The notes under the pieces are model-generated. The model worked only from the letters and a program-made list of their open reading frames with translations. It did not search any database and was not told the origin of the DNA. Below are positions 1 through 9,956 of a DNA stretch of 64,000 nt, piece after piece. The position numbers and the translations under genes were made by a program. This stretch comes from DATJGR01 sp963787045 (lineage in GTDB: Bacteria > Pseudomonadota > Gammaproteobacteria > Pseudomonadales > Azotimanducaceae). Each line of letters starts with the position of its first letter. Positions within the stretch are counted from its first letter, which is position 1. The stretch lies in the NCBI GenBank assembly GCA_963787045.1, contig CAWBBR010000002.1, positions 62,001 to 126,000 of the forward strand. The letters are read 5' to 3'.

Positions 1-2
1 CG

Positions 3-77
3 GGCATCAACGCCTTCAACGCGCTGCTGAAGGATTGGCGCGACGCCGACACACTGGCCGGCATGACGATCGGCTGA
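3..77 (+). CDS. 3' end of an unidentified gene, cut by the window edge
   Basis: An open frame enters from the left edge and ends with residues KDWRDADTLAGMTIG before a TGA stop. Only 24 codons are present, too few to name a family. The short gap to the DUF2784 gene on the same strand suggests the two could be co-transcribed. The frame is the only one of the three forward frames without an earlier stop here, so a genuine gene end is likely but not certain. Confidence 0.4.
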   Translation, partial: GINAFNALLKDWRDADTLAGMTIG

Positions 78-89
78 CGGCCGCACGCG

Positions 90-497
90 GTGGCCGCGAT
101 GTTTACGAGCGTCGCGGCCGACGCGATCGTGCTGCTGCACTTCGCGTTCATCGTGTTCGTGCTGTTCGGCGCGGTGTGCGTACTGCGCTGGAAATGGGTG
201 GCGTGGCTGCACCTGCCGGCGGTGTTGTGGGGTGCGAGCGTCGAGTTCTTCGGATTGATCTGTCCGCTGACGCCGCTCGAACAGCGCTTGCGCGAAATGG
301 CCGGCCAGCAGAACTACACCGGCGGTTTCGTCGAGCAGTACCTCGTGCCGGTGATGTATCCGGCGGGGCTCACGCCGACGATCCAACTGGGGCTTGGCGC
401 GTTCGTCGTGGTGCTGAACGTCGCGATCTACACGCTTGTCGTCGTGCGTTGGCGGCGACGCCGGGTGCACGCGGTTGGGCGACGTTTCGCCAGATGA
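90..497 (+). CDS. DUF2784 family small integral membrane protein
   Basis: 135 residues with a GTG start at 90 (an ATG lies three codons later). It has three or four hydrophobic segments: about residues 9-30, 38-58 and 95-120. The motif WLHLPAVLWGASVEFFGLICPLTPLE, described here as WLHLP then an EFFG-x-ICPLTPLE block, and a later YTGGFVEQYL / VMYPAGLT block are the signature of the DUF2784 family, and the length is typical. The function of the family is unknown; it is predicted to lie in the inner membrane. The arginine-rich tail (VRWRRRRV) would be cytoplasmic. It lies 78 bp upstream of an RND efflux adaptor gene, with no clear functional link. Confidence 0.85.
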   Translation: MAAMFTSVAADAIVLLHFAFIVFVLFGAVCVLRWKWVAWLHLPAVLWGASVEFFGLICPLTPLEQRLREMAGQQNYTGGFVEQYLVPVMYPAGLTPTIQLGLGAFVVVLNVAIYTLVVVRWRRRRVHAVGRRFAR

Positions 498-575
498 TAT
501 CGTCCGCACCCCGCGCCCGGTTCGGCGCGCCTGAACGATGCGGATCACGCCCGACGCTCACGATCGACGCTCGAA

Positions 576-1647
576 ATGAAAGCCTACGCCGTCGCCATCA
601 CGCTGCTGCTGGTCATCTTCGGATCGATCGGCGGGTACCTCTACAAGCGCTTCAGTGCGTTCGCCAGCACGGATTTCGCGCCTCCGCCGGTGACGATCGC
701 CGCGTCCGTAGCGATCCTCGAGACCTGGAGCGAGACGCTGAACGCGGTCGGCACCATCCAGTCGGTCCGCGGCGTGGAGCTCACGTCGGAAGGCAGCGGC
801 GAAATCATCGAGATCCGCTTCGCTTCCGGCGACCACGTATCTGCTGGCCAGACCCTGGTGGTGCTGAACAACAAAGAGGAACTGGCGAGCCGTCGCAACC
901 AGGCCGCCGCGGTCGAGCTGGCCGAGTTGCTGTTCGATCGCGATCGATCGCTCATCGAGCGCCATTCGATTCCGCAGACGCAGTTCGACCGTAGTCGAGC
1001 CGATCTCGAACGCGCCCGCGCGCAACTCGCGGAGACCGAAGCGCGGATCGCCAACAAACGTATCGAGGCGCCGTTTTCCGGCACCATCGGCATCAAGAAG
1101 GTCGATGTCGGCGACTACCTCTCGCCCGGCACGGTGATCGCGACACTGCAGGATCAGTCGGAGCTCGAGATCGACTTCACGGTGCCCGCTCGTTATCGCG
1201 CCGCAGTTGCGCGCGGGTCTGCACGTGGCCGTGCGTGTCGACGGTTATCCGGACCGCACGTTTGTGCGGTGGTTGCTGCCGTCGACGCGCGCATCGACCC
1301 CAACACCCGCAACGTGCTGATGCGCGCGCTGCTCGAGAAAGACAGCGGTCTGCTGCCCGGCATGTTCGCAGAACTCGATGTGGATCTCGGCGAGCGGCAG
1401 CCAGGTGGTCACCATCCCGGAGACGGCGATGACGTACTCGCTGCAGGGCAACACCGTGTACGTGATCGAGCCGACGCAAGATGGCGCGCTGACGGCCAAC
1501 GCGCGGGTCGTGCGCGCCGGCAAGGTGCGCGACAGTCGGGTTGCGGTGCTCGACGGCGTGAAAGCCGGCGAAAAGGTCGTGAGCGTCGGGCAGAACAAGC
1601 TCCATCGTGGCGTGCGCGTCGTCGTCGACGAGAGTGTGGCGCTATGA
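576..1647 (+). CDS. RND efflux periplasmic adaptor (HlyD/MexE-like), frameshifted
   Basis: Membrane fusion protein of a tripartite efflux pump, bridging an inner-membrane pump and an outer-membrane channel. It has an N-terminal membrane anchor (about residues 4-22), a biotinyl-lipoyl-like half (GSGEIIEIRFASGDHVSAGQ), a coiled-coil alpha hairpin (ELAELLFDRDRS to AETEARIANK), the second lipoyl half (RIEAPFSGTIGIKKVDVGDYL) and beta-barrel parts (DARIDPNTRNVLMRA; VVTIPETAM). The protein runs through three frames: family sequence changes frame near 1203, returns near 1265 and changes again near 1390, which looks like single-base indels. Total length, about 356 residues, is normal. Its TGA stop overlaps the ATG of the pump gene (ATGA), so the two are translationally coupled. 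Confidence 0.85.
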
Positions 1648-4600
1648 ACCCACGTTTCACCGATCTGTTCGTGCGGCGGCCGGTGCTCTCGCTCGTGCTG
1701 AGTGCCTTGATGCTGCTCGTCGGCATTCAGGCCGGCACGCAGCTCTCGCTTCGCCAATACCCGGAGGTGGAGAAGAGCGTCATCTTCGTCAACACCTTCT
1801 ATCCGGGTGCGAGCGCGGAAACCGTGCAGGGTTTCGTCACGACGCCGCTGCAGCGCCGTATCGCGGCCGCGAAAGGCGTCGAGTTCGTCGTGTCGCAGAG
1901 CGATCCCGGTCTTTCGCAGATCGAGGCGAACGTGCGCCTCGGCGAGGACTCGACGGAGGTACTCGCCGAAATCATCAGCAAGGTGAATGAAGCGCGTCAC
2001 GAACTGCCACGCGACGTCGAAGATCCGGTCGTCAGCAATCGCACCGGCGGCGACGCGCTGATGTATCTGGCGCTCGCTCTCCGATGAAATGAGCGTGCAG
2101 CAGCGCGCCGATTACGCGGAGCGTTTCATCCAGCCGGTGCTGTCGACGGTCGAGGGTGTCGGTGAGGCGCGTGTGCTCGGCAGCGGCAACTTCGCGATGC
2201 GCATCTGGCTGAACCCCACGAAGATGGCGGCGTTCGGCGTCACGGCGACGGATGCGGACGACGCGATCCGACGCGACAACTACATTTCCGCCGCCGGTAC
2301 CACGCGCGGTGAGTACGTGCGCGCGAGTGTCGATGCGCAGACCGATCTCGACGATCCGGATCGGTTCGCCGCCATCGTCGTGCGTCAGGACGGCGACCGT
2401 CGCGTCACCCTCGGCGACGTTGCGAAGGTCGAACTCGCGAGCGAAACGTACGAACGGGCCGTGTATTCGAGCGGCAAGCCAACGGTGTTCATCGCGATCA
2501 CCGAAGCGCCGGGCGCCAATCCGCTCGAGATGACGACGCGTGTGAAGGAAAAGATAAAGGAGATCAACACGCAGCTGCCCGCAGACATGTCGATCTTCAT
2601 GGACGCGGACGGCTCGATCTACATCAGAGAAGCACTGAAGGAAGTGATGCGCACGCTGCTCGAAGCGTCGGTGATCGTCGTGCTCGTGATCTTCTTGTTC
2701 CTCGGCTCGCTGCGCGTGGTCGCGATCCCGATCGTTGCGATTCCGCTGTCGCTCGTAACGGTGTTGTTCCTGATCTGGTTGATGGGGTTCTCCATCAACT
2801 TGCTCACGCTGCTTGCGATGGTGATCGCGATCGGGCTCGTGGTGGACGACGCGATCGTCGTCGTCGAGAACGTGCACCGGCACATCGAAGACGGCAAACA
2901 ACCGCCGGATGCTGCGCTCATGGGTGCGCGTGAAGTGGCGACACCGGTGATCGCGATGACGCTCACACTCGTCGCCGTGTATCTGCCGATCGGTTTCCTC
3001 GGCGGACTCACCGGCGTGCTCTTCAGCGAATTTGCGCTGACCCTCGCGGGAGCCGTGGTTGTGTCCGGCGTGCTCGCGCTCGTGCTCTCCCCGATGATGT
3101 GTGCGTATCTGCTCAAGGATCACGAGCACCAGGGAAAAATCGCGAGCTGGCTGGATGCGCGCTTTCGGGCGCTGCACCAGCGTTACGAAAGCTGGCTCGC
3201 GCATTGTCTCGACAACCGCGGCGCGGTGATGCTGTTCGGCGCCGTGGTGCTGTGTTCCTTGCCCGTGTTTTATCAGCTCGCACAGCGCGAGCTCGCGCCG
3301 GAAGAAGACAGCGGCAATATCTTTGCGGCCGCGACCCCGCCCGATTACAGCAGCCTCGAATACACCACGTACTTTCTCGACCAGATGGTGGCTGCATGGA
3401 AGACCGTGCCCGAGATCACGCATTCGTGGCAGGTGAACGAACCGGGTTCGGTGTTCGGCGGCCTCGAACTCAAACCGTGGAGCGAACGGACGCGTAGTCT
3501 CGAAGAGGTCCGCCAGGAAATACAGCGCAAGTACGACGGCATCAGCGGCCTCGAAATCTTCACGTTTGCGGAAGGCGGGCTACCCGGCGCTTCGGGCGGA
3601 CTGCCGGTGCAGTTCGTGATTTCCGGGAACGTCGGTTACGAACAGCTCGACAGCGTTGCTGACGACGTGCTCGCGAAGGCGCGGCAGTCCGGCGTGTTCG
3701 CGTTCGTCAATAAAGATCTGCAGTACTCGCGGCCGGAGGTGGACGTCAGCATCGACCGCGAACTCGCCGCGCGGCTCGGGATTTCGATGGAGGACATCGG
3801 CCGCACGCTGCAGATCATGCTGGGCGAGGTGGAAACGAATCGCTTCAGCATGGAAGGACGCAGCTACAAGGTGATCCCGCAGGCGGATCGCGGCTTTCGC
3901 CTGACGAAAGAGTGGCTCGAGCGCTATTACCTGCGCACGAAGAGCGGTGAACTCGTGCCGCTCAGCACGGTGATCACGCTGAAGCAATCCGTGAAGCCGA
4001 ATACGCTCAAGCAGTTCCAGCAGCTGAACAGCGTGACCATAGGCGGGCTCGTGCTGCCGCCGAACTCGCTCGGCGACGGCCTGTCGTATCTCTCGCGGGC
4101 GCTGCAGGAGGTAGCGCCGGTCGGTTATCGCGTCGACTACGCGGGAGAGTCGCGGCGCTTCGTACAGGAGAGCCAGAATTTCCTGTTGCTGTTCGGCAGT
4201 TCGCTCGTGTTCATCTATCTGGTGCTGTCGGCGCAGTTCAACAGCTTTCGCGATCCCCTCATCGTGCTCGTCAGCGTGCCGCTGTCGATTTTCGGTGCGC
4301 TCGTGCCGCTGGCCCTGGGCATGACGACGCTCAACATCTACACGCAGGTCGGCTTGCTCACGCTCATCGGGCTCATCAGCAAGCACGGCATACTCATCGT
4401 CGACTTCGCGAACAACCGGCTGCGCGACGGCGCGGACCGGCGCACCGCGGTGCTGGAAGCGGCCGGCCTGCGCCTGCGGCCGATCCTCATGACCACGTTC
4501 GCCACCGCGCTCGGCGTGCTGCCGCTGCTGACTGCATTCGGTGCCGGGGCCAACGCGCGGTTCGCGATCGGACTGATGATCGCGGCCGGCATGCTGGTGG

Positions 4601-4723
4601 GCACGCTTGTTCACGCTGTTCGTGCTGCCGACGTTCTATCTGGTGATGGGTAGACGATCGGTTCCGGCCGCAAGCGACCGACCGCACGCCGACGTCGAAA
4701 CGCAACAACTGCCGGAGTTCTGA
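1644..4723 (+). CDS. RND efflux pump, HAE1 family permease (AcrB/MexF-like), frameshifted
   Basis: Proton-driven inner-membrane drug/hydrophobe exporter of about 1025 residues, the usual family length. The start is ATG at 1644, overlapping the adaptor stop. The N-terminus (MNPRFTDLFVRRPVLSLVL) is typical, followed by QYPEVEKSVIFVNTFYPGASAE. The proton-relay helix carries the paired aspartates in GLVVDDAIVVVENVHRHIE, and a second transmembrane block follows near 4180-4600. Frame changes occur near 2073 (restoring LSDEMS) and near 4605, where one extra base in CTTGTTC hides the natural C-terminus, which continues FTLFVLPTFYLVMG and stops at 4721-4723. No outer-membrane factor is adjacent, so the pump probably borrows a TolC-like channel encoded elsewhere. 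Substrate is not predictable. Confidence 0.9.
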
Positions 4724-4788
4724 AGCGGGTTTCTAATCGGTGTCGCCTGGTGCGAGGATTGCACCTGGTTCTCGGTTCGGCAGCGCGC

Positions 4789-5800
4789 ATGGCAGCGAAA
4801 CGCAAAACCCCCAAAGGCGAAAGCGAAAGTAAAGCGACGCCCGCGCGGCAAGCTCGCGCCCGCGCGCGAACGGCGCGGGCTCGCGGCCGCGGAAGTGGCA
4901 TTGCCGCTCGATCAGCCTGAAGTCGCCGAGTTGGCCGCACAGATCGTCGCGGCCGGCGGCGCCGCGCTCGGCGCCTATCGCGATCCGCTCGGCGGCCGAC
5001 CCATCGTCCTCGCATCGCTGCCGCTCGCCGCGGTGCAGCCGACGCCGTTCCAGCGCGACCTGTCTCCGACGCACACGAAGCGTCTCGCGAAAAAGATCGA
5101 CGAAGCCGGCGCATTTCTCGATCCGCTGATCGTGGTGCGCGGCGCAGACGGCGCGCTGTGGACGCCGAACGGCCGGCATCGTCTCGCCGCGGCGAAGGTG
5201 CTGGGTCTCCGGCAGATCACCGCGCTCGTTTCGCCCGACGAGACGCTCGCGTACCGCATCCTGGCGCTCAACACCGAGAAAGCGCACAACCTGAAGGACA
5301 AGAGCCTCGAGGTGATCCGCATGGCGCGCAGTCTCGCGAAGTCCGATCGAGGCAAACGCGAGTCGGACTATGCGGCGGAGTTCGAGGCGCCGGAGTTGCT
5401 GACGCTCGGCATCGTGTACGAACGCGATGCGCGCTTCGCCGGCGGCGCATACAACCCGTTTCTCAGAAAGGTGGATCGATTCGGCGACAGACCGCTCGCG
5501 ACGACGTTGCGCGATCGCGACGCGTGGGCCGCGCGCCTCCTCGAGATCGACGGCGAAGTGAAACGGATCGTCGCGAAGCTGCAGGCGCAAGGACTGCGTT
5601 CGCCGTATCTGCGCAACTACGTCGTCGCGCGCATCAACCCGGTGCGCTTCCACAAGGTGAAGAAAGGCGATACCGCGCCGCCGATGAAGGTGCCGCAAGC
5701 GCTCATGCGGATGAGCGCCTCAGCCAAAAAGTTCGACACGAAGAAGGTGTCGAGCGCCGACCTCGCGTGGGTGGCGGCGGGGGCGGAAACGGCCGATTGA
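4789..5800 (+). CDS. ParB N-terminal-domain protein, orphan
   Basis: ParB/Srx-type nuclease-fold protein. The clear part begins at the GTG at 4895 (301 residues): residues 40-125 hold LAAVQPTPFQRDLSPTHTKRLA, LDPLIVVRG and the box TPNGRHRLAAAKVLG, equivalent to the ParB GERRxRA arginine motif. The ATG at 4789 opens a lysine/arginine-rich tail (MAAKRKTPKGESESK) that leads into the 4895 frame after a one-base shift near 4850 (GKLAPARERRGLAAAEVALPL), so I think the true start is 4789. There is no ParA neighbour and no evident centromere site, which argues against plasmid partition. It may be a chromosomal regulator or a ParB-like enzyme. Function is inferred from the domain only. Confidence 0.7.
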
Positions 5801-5903
5801 TCGGCCGCGACACCGCCGCGCTGTAATTTCCGCGGCGCTCGCTCGTATATCCAGGTAACGACGGTAATCTCAGGTCTCACGTGCGTGCGGCGCAGGGAAC
5901 GGT

Positions 5904-6422
5904 TTGAAGGTCGACTTCGAAGCGGAATACCGCGGTTGCTACGGCCGAGTGTTCGGTTTGTGCCTTCGGCTGCTCGGAGGTTCCGTGCTGGCTGAAGACG
6001 CGGCGCAGGACGCATTCGTGCGCGCGTATCGCGCGCTCGATCGCTACGACCCGGCGCAGCCGTTTGCGGCTTGGGTGGTCGGCATCGCGCGCAATCACTG
6101 CATCGACCTGCTGCGCCGGCGCCGCCACGGCGAACTGCGTCTTGGCGACGAGGCGGCGGAACGCGCGGCGGCGGAGGCCGAGTCTGTCGAAGGCGTCGAT
6201 GCGCTGGTGATCAACGAGCGCAGCGGCAAGGTGCGCGCCGCGCTGGCGGCGTTGCCGGAAAAGTATCGTCTGCCGATCGTGCTCGCGTACTACAACGACG
6301 CGAGCTACGACGAGATCGCCGAGGCGCTCGGCATCTCGCGCAACCACGTCGGCGTGTTGCTGCTGCGCGGCAAGCAGACGCTGCGCAAGGCGCTCGCGTC
6401 GTCCGAGGAGGACTCCCAGTGA
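5904..6422 (+). CDS. ECF-type RNA polymerase sigma factor
   Basis: 172-residue sigma-70 family protein with only regions 2 and 4. Region 2 covers about residues 10-75 (DAAQDAFVRAYRALDRYD, then FAAWVVGIARNHCIDLLRRRR, which contacts core polymerase and the -10 element). Region 4, about residues 105-160, is a helix-turn-helix (LPEKYRLPIVLAYY, YDEIAEALGISRNHVGVLL). The start is TTG at 5904, preceded by an AGGGA ribosome site at about 5894. Its stop overlaps a GTG that would begin the next gene, which encodes a zinc-finger anti-sigma domain, so this is a coupled sigma/anti-sigma pair controlling an envelope or polymer-related response. The regulon is unknown. Confidence 0.92.
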   Translation: MKVDFEAEYRGCYGRVFGLCLRLLGGSVLAEDAAQDAFVRAYRALDRYDPAQPFAAWVVGIARNHCIDLLRRRRHGELRLGDEAAERAAAEAESVEGVDALVINERSGKVRAALAALPEKYRLPIVLAYYNDASYDEIAEALGISRNHVGVLLLRGKQTLRKALASSEEDSQ

Positions 6423-8060
6423 CGCACCCATCCGAACTGCGCGCTTGCGATGCATGCTGACGAAGCGCTCGAGGCGCACGAAGCGGCTGAAATCGAGCAG
6501 CATCTGGCGACGTGCGAGCTTTGCGCTTCCCGTGTTGCGGCGCTGCGCGAGGAGTCGGGCGTTCTCTCCGCCGCGCTCGCGTACGACCCCGCGGCTGCAT
6601 CGGTACCGGAATTCGCCAAACCGGCGAGCGTCCGCGCGATGGTCACGGGTTCCGTGGTCGTGCTGCTGATCGCTGCGCTGCTGTCGACCGCGCGCGGGCT
6701 CATCGATGTGTCCGTGCCGGACGCAGTGAAGTGGTTCAACCCGTTCAATGCCGGCGGCGCAGTAAATCTGTTGGTGCGCACTAGTACGTTCCTGCTGTCC
6801 GATCGCGGTAGTGCGCTGGCCTCGTCAATCGTCGAAACGTTGGGTGGAGTCGTGATCATGGTGCTGTTGTTGTGGATCGCTTCGGTAGTCGGCCGGCGCA
6901 TCCGCGGTCCGATGATGATGGCGTGCGTGGCGTGCGCCTTCGCGTTGCAACCTTCCCCGTCCGAGGCGGTGGAGATTCGCCACGACGAGAAAGGCGCGGT
7001 GTTGATCCCTGCGGAGGAGACGATCGACGACACGCTGATCGCGCTCGGCGACACGGTCGAGGTGAACGGCAACGTCACCGGCGACCTCATCGCGTTCGGT
7101 CGTCGCATCGTGATTCGAGGCAACGTCGGAGGACTCGTGATCACCGGCGGCGAGAGCGTCACGCTCGAAGGCAGCGTCGACGGCAGCGTGCTGGCCGGCG
7201 CGGAGACGCTCTCGGTGTCGTCGCGCAAAATCGGGCGCAACCTGTTCGGCGGCGCCGAGACGGTGACTGTCAGCGACACGGCCAGCGTCGCGCAGAACGT
7301 GCTCGTTGGCGGCGAAAAGGTGTCGCTGGCCGGAAGCGTTGGGCACGACGTGCTGGGCGGTGCGGAAGAACTCGAGGTGGCCAGCACGATCGGCGGCGGT
7401 CTTACCTCCTACTCGAAACGAATGACGCTGCTGGCGCCGGCGCACATCAACGGCGACGTGCGTGCGCATGGCGTGGAGAAGAAAGATCACGTCGTGGTGT
7501 CGCCCGGCGCGGTGATCGGCGGGCAACTGATCACCGAACTGGACAAGTTCGACGTGGAACAGAATCGCTACCTCACCGGACGTTTCTACGGGTGGGAGAT
7601 CGTCTGGCTCGCCGCCGCGTTCGTCGCGGGGTTGGTGTTGCTGTGGGTGGTACCAGCGCTGCAGCGCGTTCCGTTCGACGGCGCGTCAGATGCACTGCGC
7701 AGCGGGGGCTACGGTGTGGTTGCGTTGGCGGCCACGCCGATCATCGCGGTGCTGGCGTGCGTCACCATCATCGGCATTCCGATCGGTGTGCTCGCGCTCA
7801 TGGCGTGGGGTGCGGGAATCTATCTCGCCAAGGTGGTGGTCGCGCAGTTGATCGGTGTGCGCGTGCTCGAAGCGGTGGCAGAACGTCACGAGCACTTCGC
7901 GATGTCGCTGCTGGTGGGTCTGCTGATTCTGACGTTCGTCGTCAATCTGCCGATCATCGGCGGTGTGATCGGATTCGTCGTCACGGTGGTGGGGCTCGGG
8001 CTGCTGGTGCTGTTCGTTCGCGACGTGATATTCGACGACGAACCGATCGAGGACGTGTGA
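6419..8060 (+). CDS. Anti-sigma zinc finger fused to polymer-forming (bactofilin-like) membrane protein
   Basis: The clear frame runs from ATG 6450 (536 residues). It has an HLATCELC zinc-binding motif (H-x3-C-x2-C, zf-HC2 type) at about residues 19-26, a transmembrane helix (about 64-84), a second one (about 127-145), then a periplasmic stretch with repeated short beta units (VNGNVTGDLIAFG, IRGNVGGLVITGG, LEGSVDGSVLAGA, VAQNVLVGGE), like the right-handed beta-helix of bactofilins. Four or so C-terminal membrane segments follow. The GTG at 6419, overlapping the sigma stop, would add the missing first zinc cysteine (SELRAC) if one base near 6445 is an error, so I give 6419 as probable start. 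The zinc finger should hold the sigma factor at the membrane; the beta-helix may sense or organise envelope polymer. Confidence 0.75.
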
Positions 8061-8176
8061 CGCCGGGGCGGCAAGCAGGATCAGGTCTCACGTGTGGAAG
8101 CGTGCGCCGATTGAGATTCGGGCGACGATCGCTTTAAATCCCTCGGTCGTCGCTCACATCTCCTGGATTCGAAAGC

Positions 8177-8875
8177 GTGAACAGACAACTCTACGCTGGC
8201 GCGAGCGGCTACTCCTACAAGGAGTGGAAGGGCACGTTCTACTCGAGCACGATCAAACCGGACGAGATGCTGGCGTGGTATGCCGAGCGCTTGCCTACTG
8301 TCGAAATCAACAACACGTTCTATCGCATGCCGAAGCGAACCGTGCTCGAGACCTGGGCGAGCACGACGCCCGCACACTTCCGATTCGCGATCAAGGCGTC
8401 GCAGCGCATCACACACATGGCGCGCCTCAAACCCGAAGCGGCGGAATCGCTCGCGTACCTTTATGGCAATCTCGAGTCGCTCGGCGACAAACGCGGACCT
8501 GTGCTGTTTCAAACGCCGCCGAACCTGAAGCTCGATCTGCCGCGCCTGCAGGCGTTTCTGGATCTCTTGCCCGTCGATCATCGCGCGACGTTCGAGTTCC
8601 GCAACGACACGTGGTTCACCGACGACGTTTATGCTGCGCTGGAAGCCAAGAGCGCCGCGCTGTGTCTTTCGGAGCGCGAAGACGCGACGCCGCCGCCGCT
8701 CGTGCAAACCGCTCCGTGGGGATACGTGCGCTTGCGGCTCGAGGAATATTCCGAACGCGATCTCGAGACATGGGTGCGCAAGCTCAAGGACACGCAGTGG
8801 CAGGAGATTTACGCGTATTTCATGCACGAACCCACCGCACCCCCGTACGCGCAAACGCTGATGCGGCTGTGGTAA
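8177..8875 (+). CDS. DUF72 (YecE-like) TIM-barrel protein
   Basis: 232 residues, slightly shorter than the family average, with a GTG start at 8177. The N-terminus LYAGASGYSYKEWKGTFY and the motifs VEINNTFYRMP, RFAIKASQRITHM, GPVLFQTPPNLKLD, TFEFRNDTWF and GYVRLRLEEYS are diagnostic of DUF72, a TIM-barrel family of unknown enzymatic function, often guessed to be sugar- or DNA-related. It is cytoplasmic and stands alone between the sigma/anti-sigma pair and a MAPEG gene. Confidence 0.9.
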   Translation: MNRQLYAGASGYSYKEWKGTFYSSTIKPDEMLAWYAERLPTVEINNTFYRMPKRTVLETWASTTPAHFRFAIKASQRITHMARLKPEAAESLAYLYGNLESLGDKRGPVLFQTPPNLKLDLPRLQAFLDLLPVDHRATFEFRNDTWFTDDVYAALEAKSAALCLSEREDATPPPLVQTAPWGYVRLRLEEYSERDLETWVRKLKDTQWQEIYAYFMHEPTAPPYAQTLMRLW

Positions 8876-8894
8876 CCCATTCCACGGGAAGAAT

Positions 8895-9319
8895 ATGGAT
8901 TCCAATCAACTGATCTTCCCGATGTTCGCGATGGTGCTGCTGACGTTCTCCGTGCTCGCCCGATTGTTTTTCGCGCGGCGGAAATCGGTTGCCGAAGGAA
9001 AGGTGAATCCCGAGTACTTCAAGGTGTACCAGGGTGGCGCAGAACCCGAAGCGTCTGCGCAGCTCGCCCGCCACTTCGCGAATCTGTTCGAGGCGCCGGT
9101 GCTGTTCTATGCGGCGTGCATCGCCGGAATCGCGCTTCACATGGCGGGCGCGCTGTTCCTCGTACTCGCGTGGGCGTATGTGTTGCTGCGCTTATCCATA
9201 CCTCGATCCACACCGGCGCGAACAAGCTCTACCCGAGAATCGCTGCGTACTTCTCGAGCTGGCTCGTGCTGTTGGTGATGTGGCTGGTGCTGGCGATGCG
9301 CGCGGCGGGATTGGCCTAG
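8895..9319 (+). CDS. MAPEG family membrane protein, frameshifted
   Basis: About 140 residues with four predicted membrane helices, related to the MAPEG family (microsomal glutathione S-transferase-like proteins of eicosanoid and glutathione metabolism). The first part (IFPMFAMVLLTFSVLARLFFARR, EYFKVYQGG, ARHFANLFEAPVLFYAACI) is in the frame from ATG 8895. Near 9190 the family sequence jumps frame and continues as IHTGANKLYPRIAAYF then SWLVLLVMWLVLAMRAAGLA to the stop at 9317-9319. The conserved arginine/asparagine loop (R-x(n)-IHTGAN) is kept across the join, so this is probably an indel error. The enzymatic activity of bacterial members is mostly unproven. Confidence 0.8.
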
Positions 9320-9337
9320 CCGGCTGGAGTGCGTCGT

Positions 9338-9892
9338 TCAAGGAAATGGATCCGTCATGCGCGACGTGAGCGACACGTCGAATGCATTCAGCGTCAGCGA
9401 GATCATGCAGTAGTAGCCGATGATCGTGACGAGCTCGATGAGTGGCGCTTCACCGAAGCGACTCTTCGCATCGGTGAACGTTGCGTCGCTCAGGCGATGC
9501 TCTAGCAGCAGTTCGCGTGCAACGCGATGGCTCGCGCGGTCGGCGGGGTCCGCGAAATTCGGATCGGCACCGAGTCGAATCGCTTCCACCGCGGCGGCGG
9601 GCACGCCGGCGGCGATCGCCATCGGACCGTGCGCGGCGAACTCGAACTTCGCCTTGTAGTGCGCGCCGACGGTGCAGATCGCGATCTCTTTGATCCGTTC
9701 CGGCAGCGTCGTCTGGAAGCGCACGGCGCCGCCGAACGCTTGCGCGGCGTGGCCGATCTTCGGCGCATGCGCCCACACGCCGAACGGACCGATGAGGCCG
9801 ATTTTGCCGCGTGGTCCGCTGTTGAGCGCGTCGAGGAACGCGCGGGCGTCGGGCGTGAGGTTGTTCTCGTCGAGCGTGCTGAGTCGGCTCAT
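9338..9892 (-). CDS. Carboxymuconolactone decarboxylase (AhpD-like) family protein
   Basis: 184-residue all-helical protein of the CMD/AhpD superfamily. The middle contains FQTTLPERIKEIAICTVGAHYKAKFEFAAHGPMA, given here as an LPERIKEIAI block, a VGAHYKAKFEF block and the H of AAHGPMA, the family core; GVPAAAVEAIRLG and ELVTIIGYYCMISLTLNAFDV follow. The CxxC pair needed for AhpD peroxidase reduction is absent (one Cys only), so it is not an AhpD thiol reductase. It may be a hydrolase/decarboxylase in aromatic breakdown or a protein of unknown activity. It converges on the MAPEG gene. Confidence 0.85.
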   Translation of the reverse strand: MSRLSTLDENNLTPDARAFLDALNSGPRGKIGLIGPFGVWAHAPKIGHAAQAFGGAVRFQTTLPERIKEIAICTVGAHYKAKFEFAAHGPMAIAAGVPAAAVEAIRLGADPNFADPADRASHRVARELLLEHRLSDATFTDAKSRFGEAPLIELVTIIGYYCMISLTLNAFDVSLTSRMTDPFP

Positions 9893-9956
9893 GTCTCCCC
9901 CGTCGTGTGCGCTTCGGTTTGCAGTATCGTAGCCGAGGCTGCACGCGGGAGTTCAC

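Noticed and set aside
2032..3423. Long minus-strand open frame across the RND pump gene
   Set aside because: Arg/His/Asp-rich shadow of a conserved coding strand.
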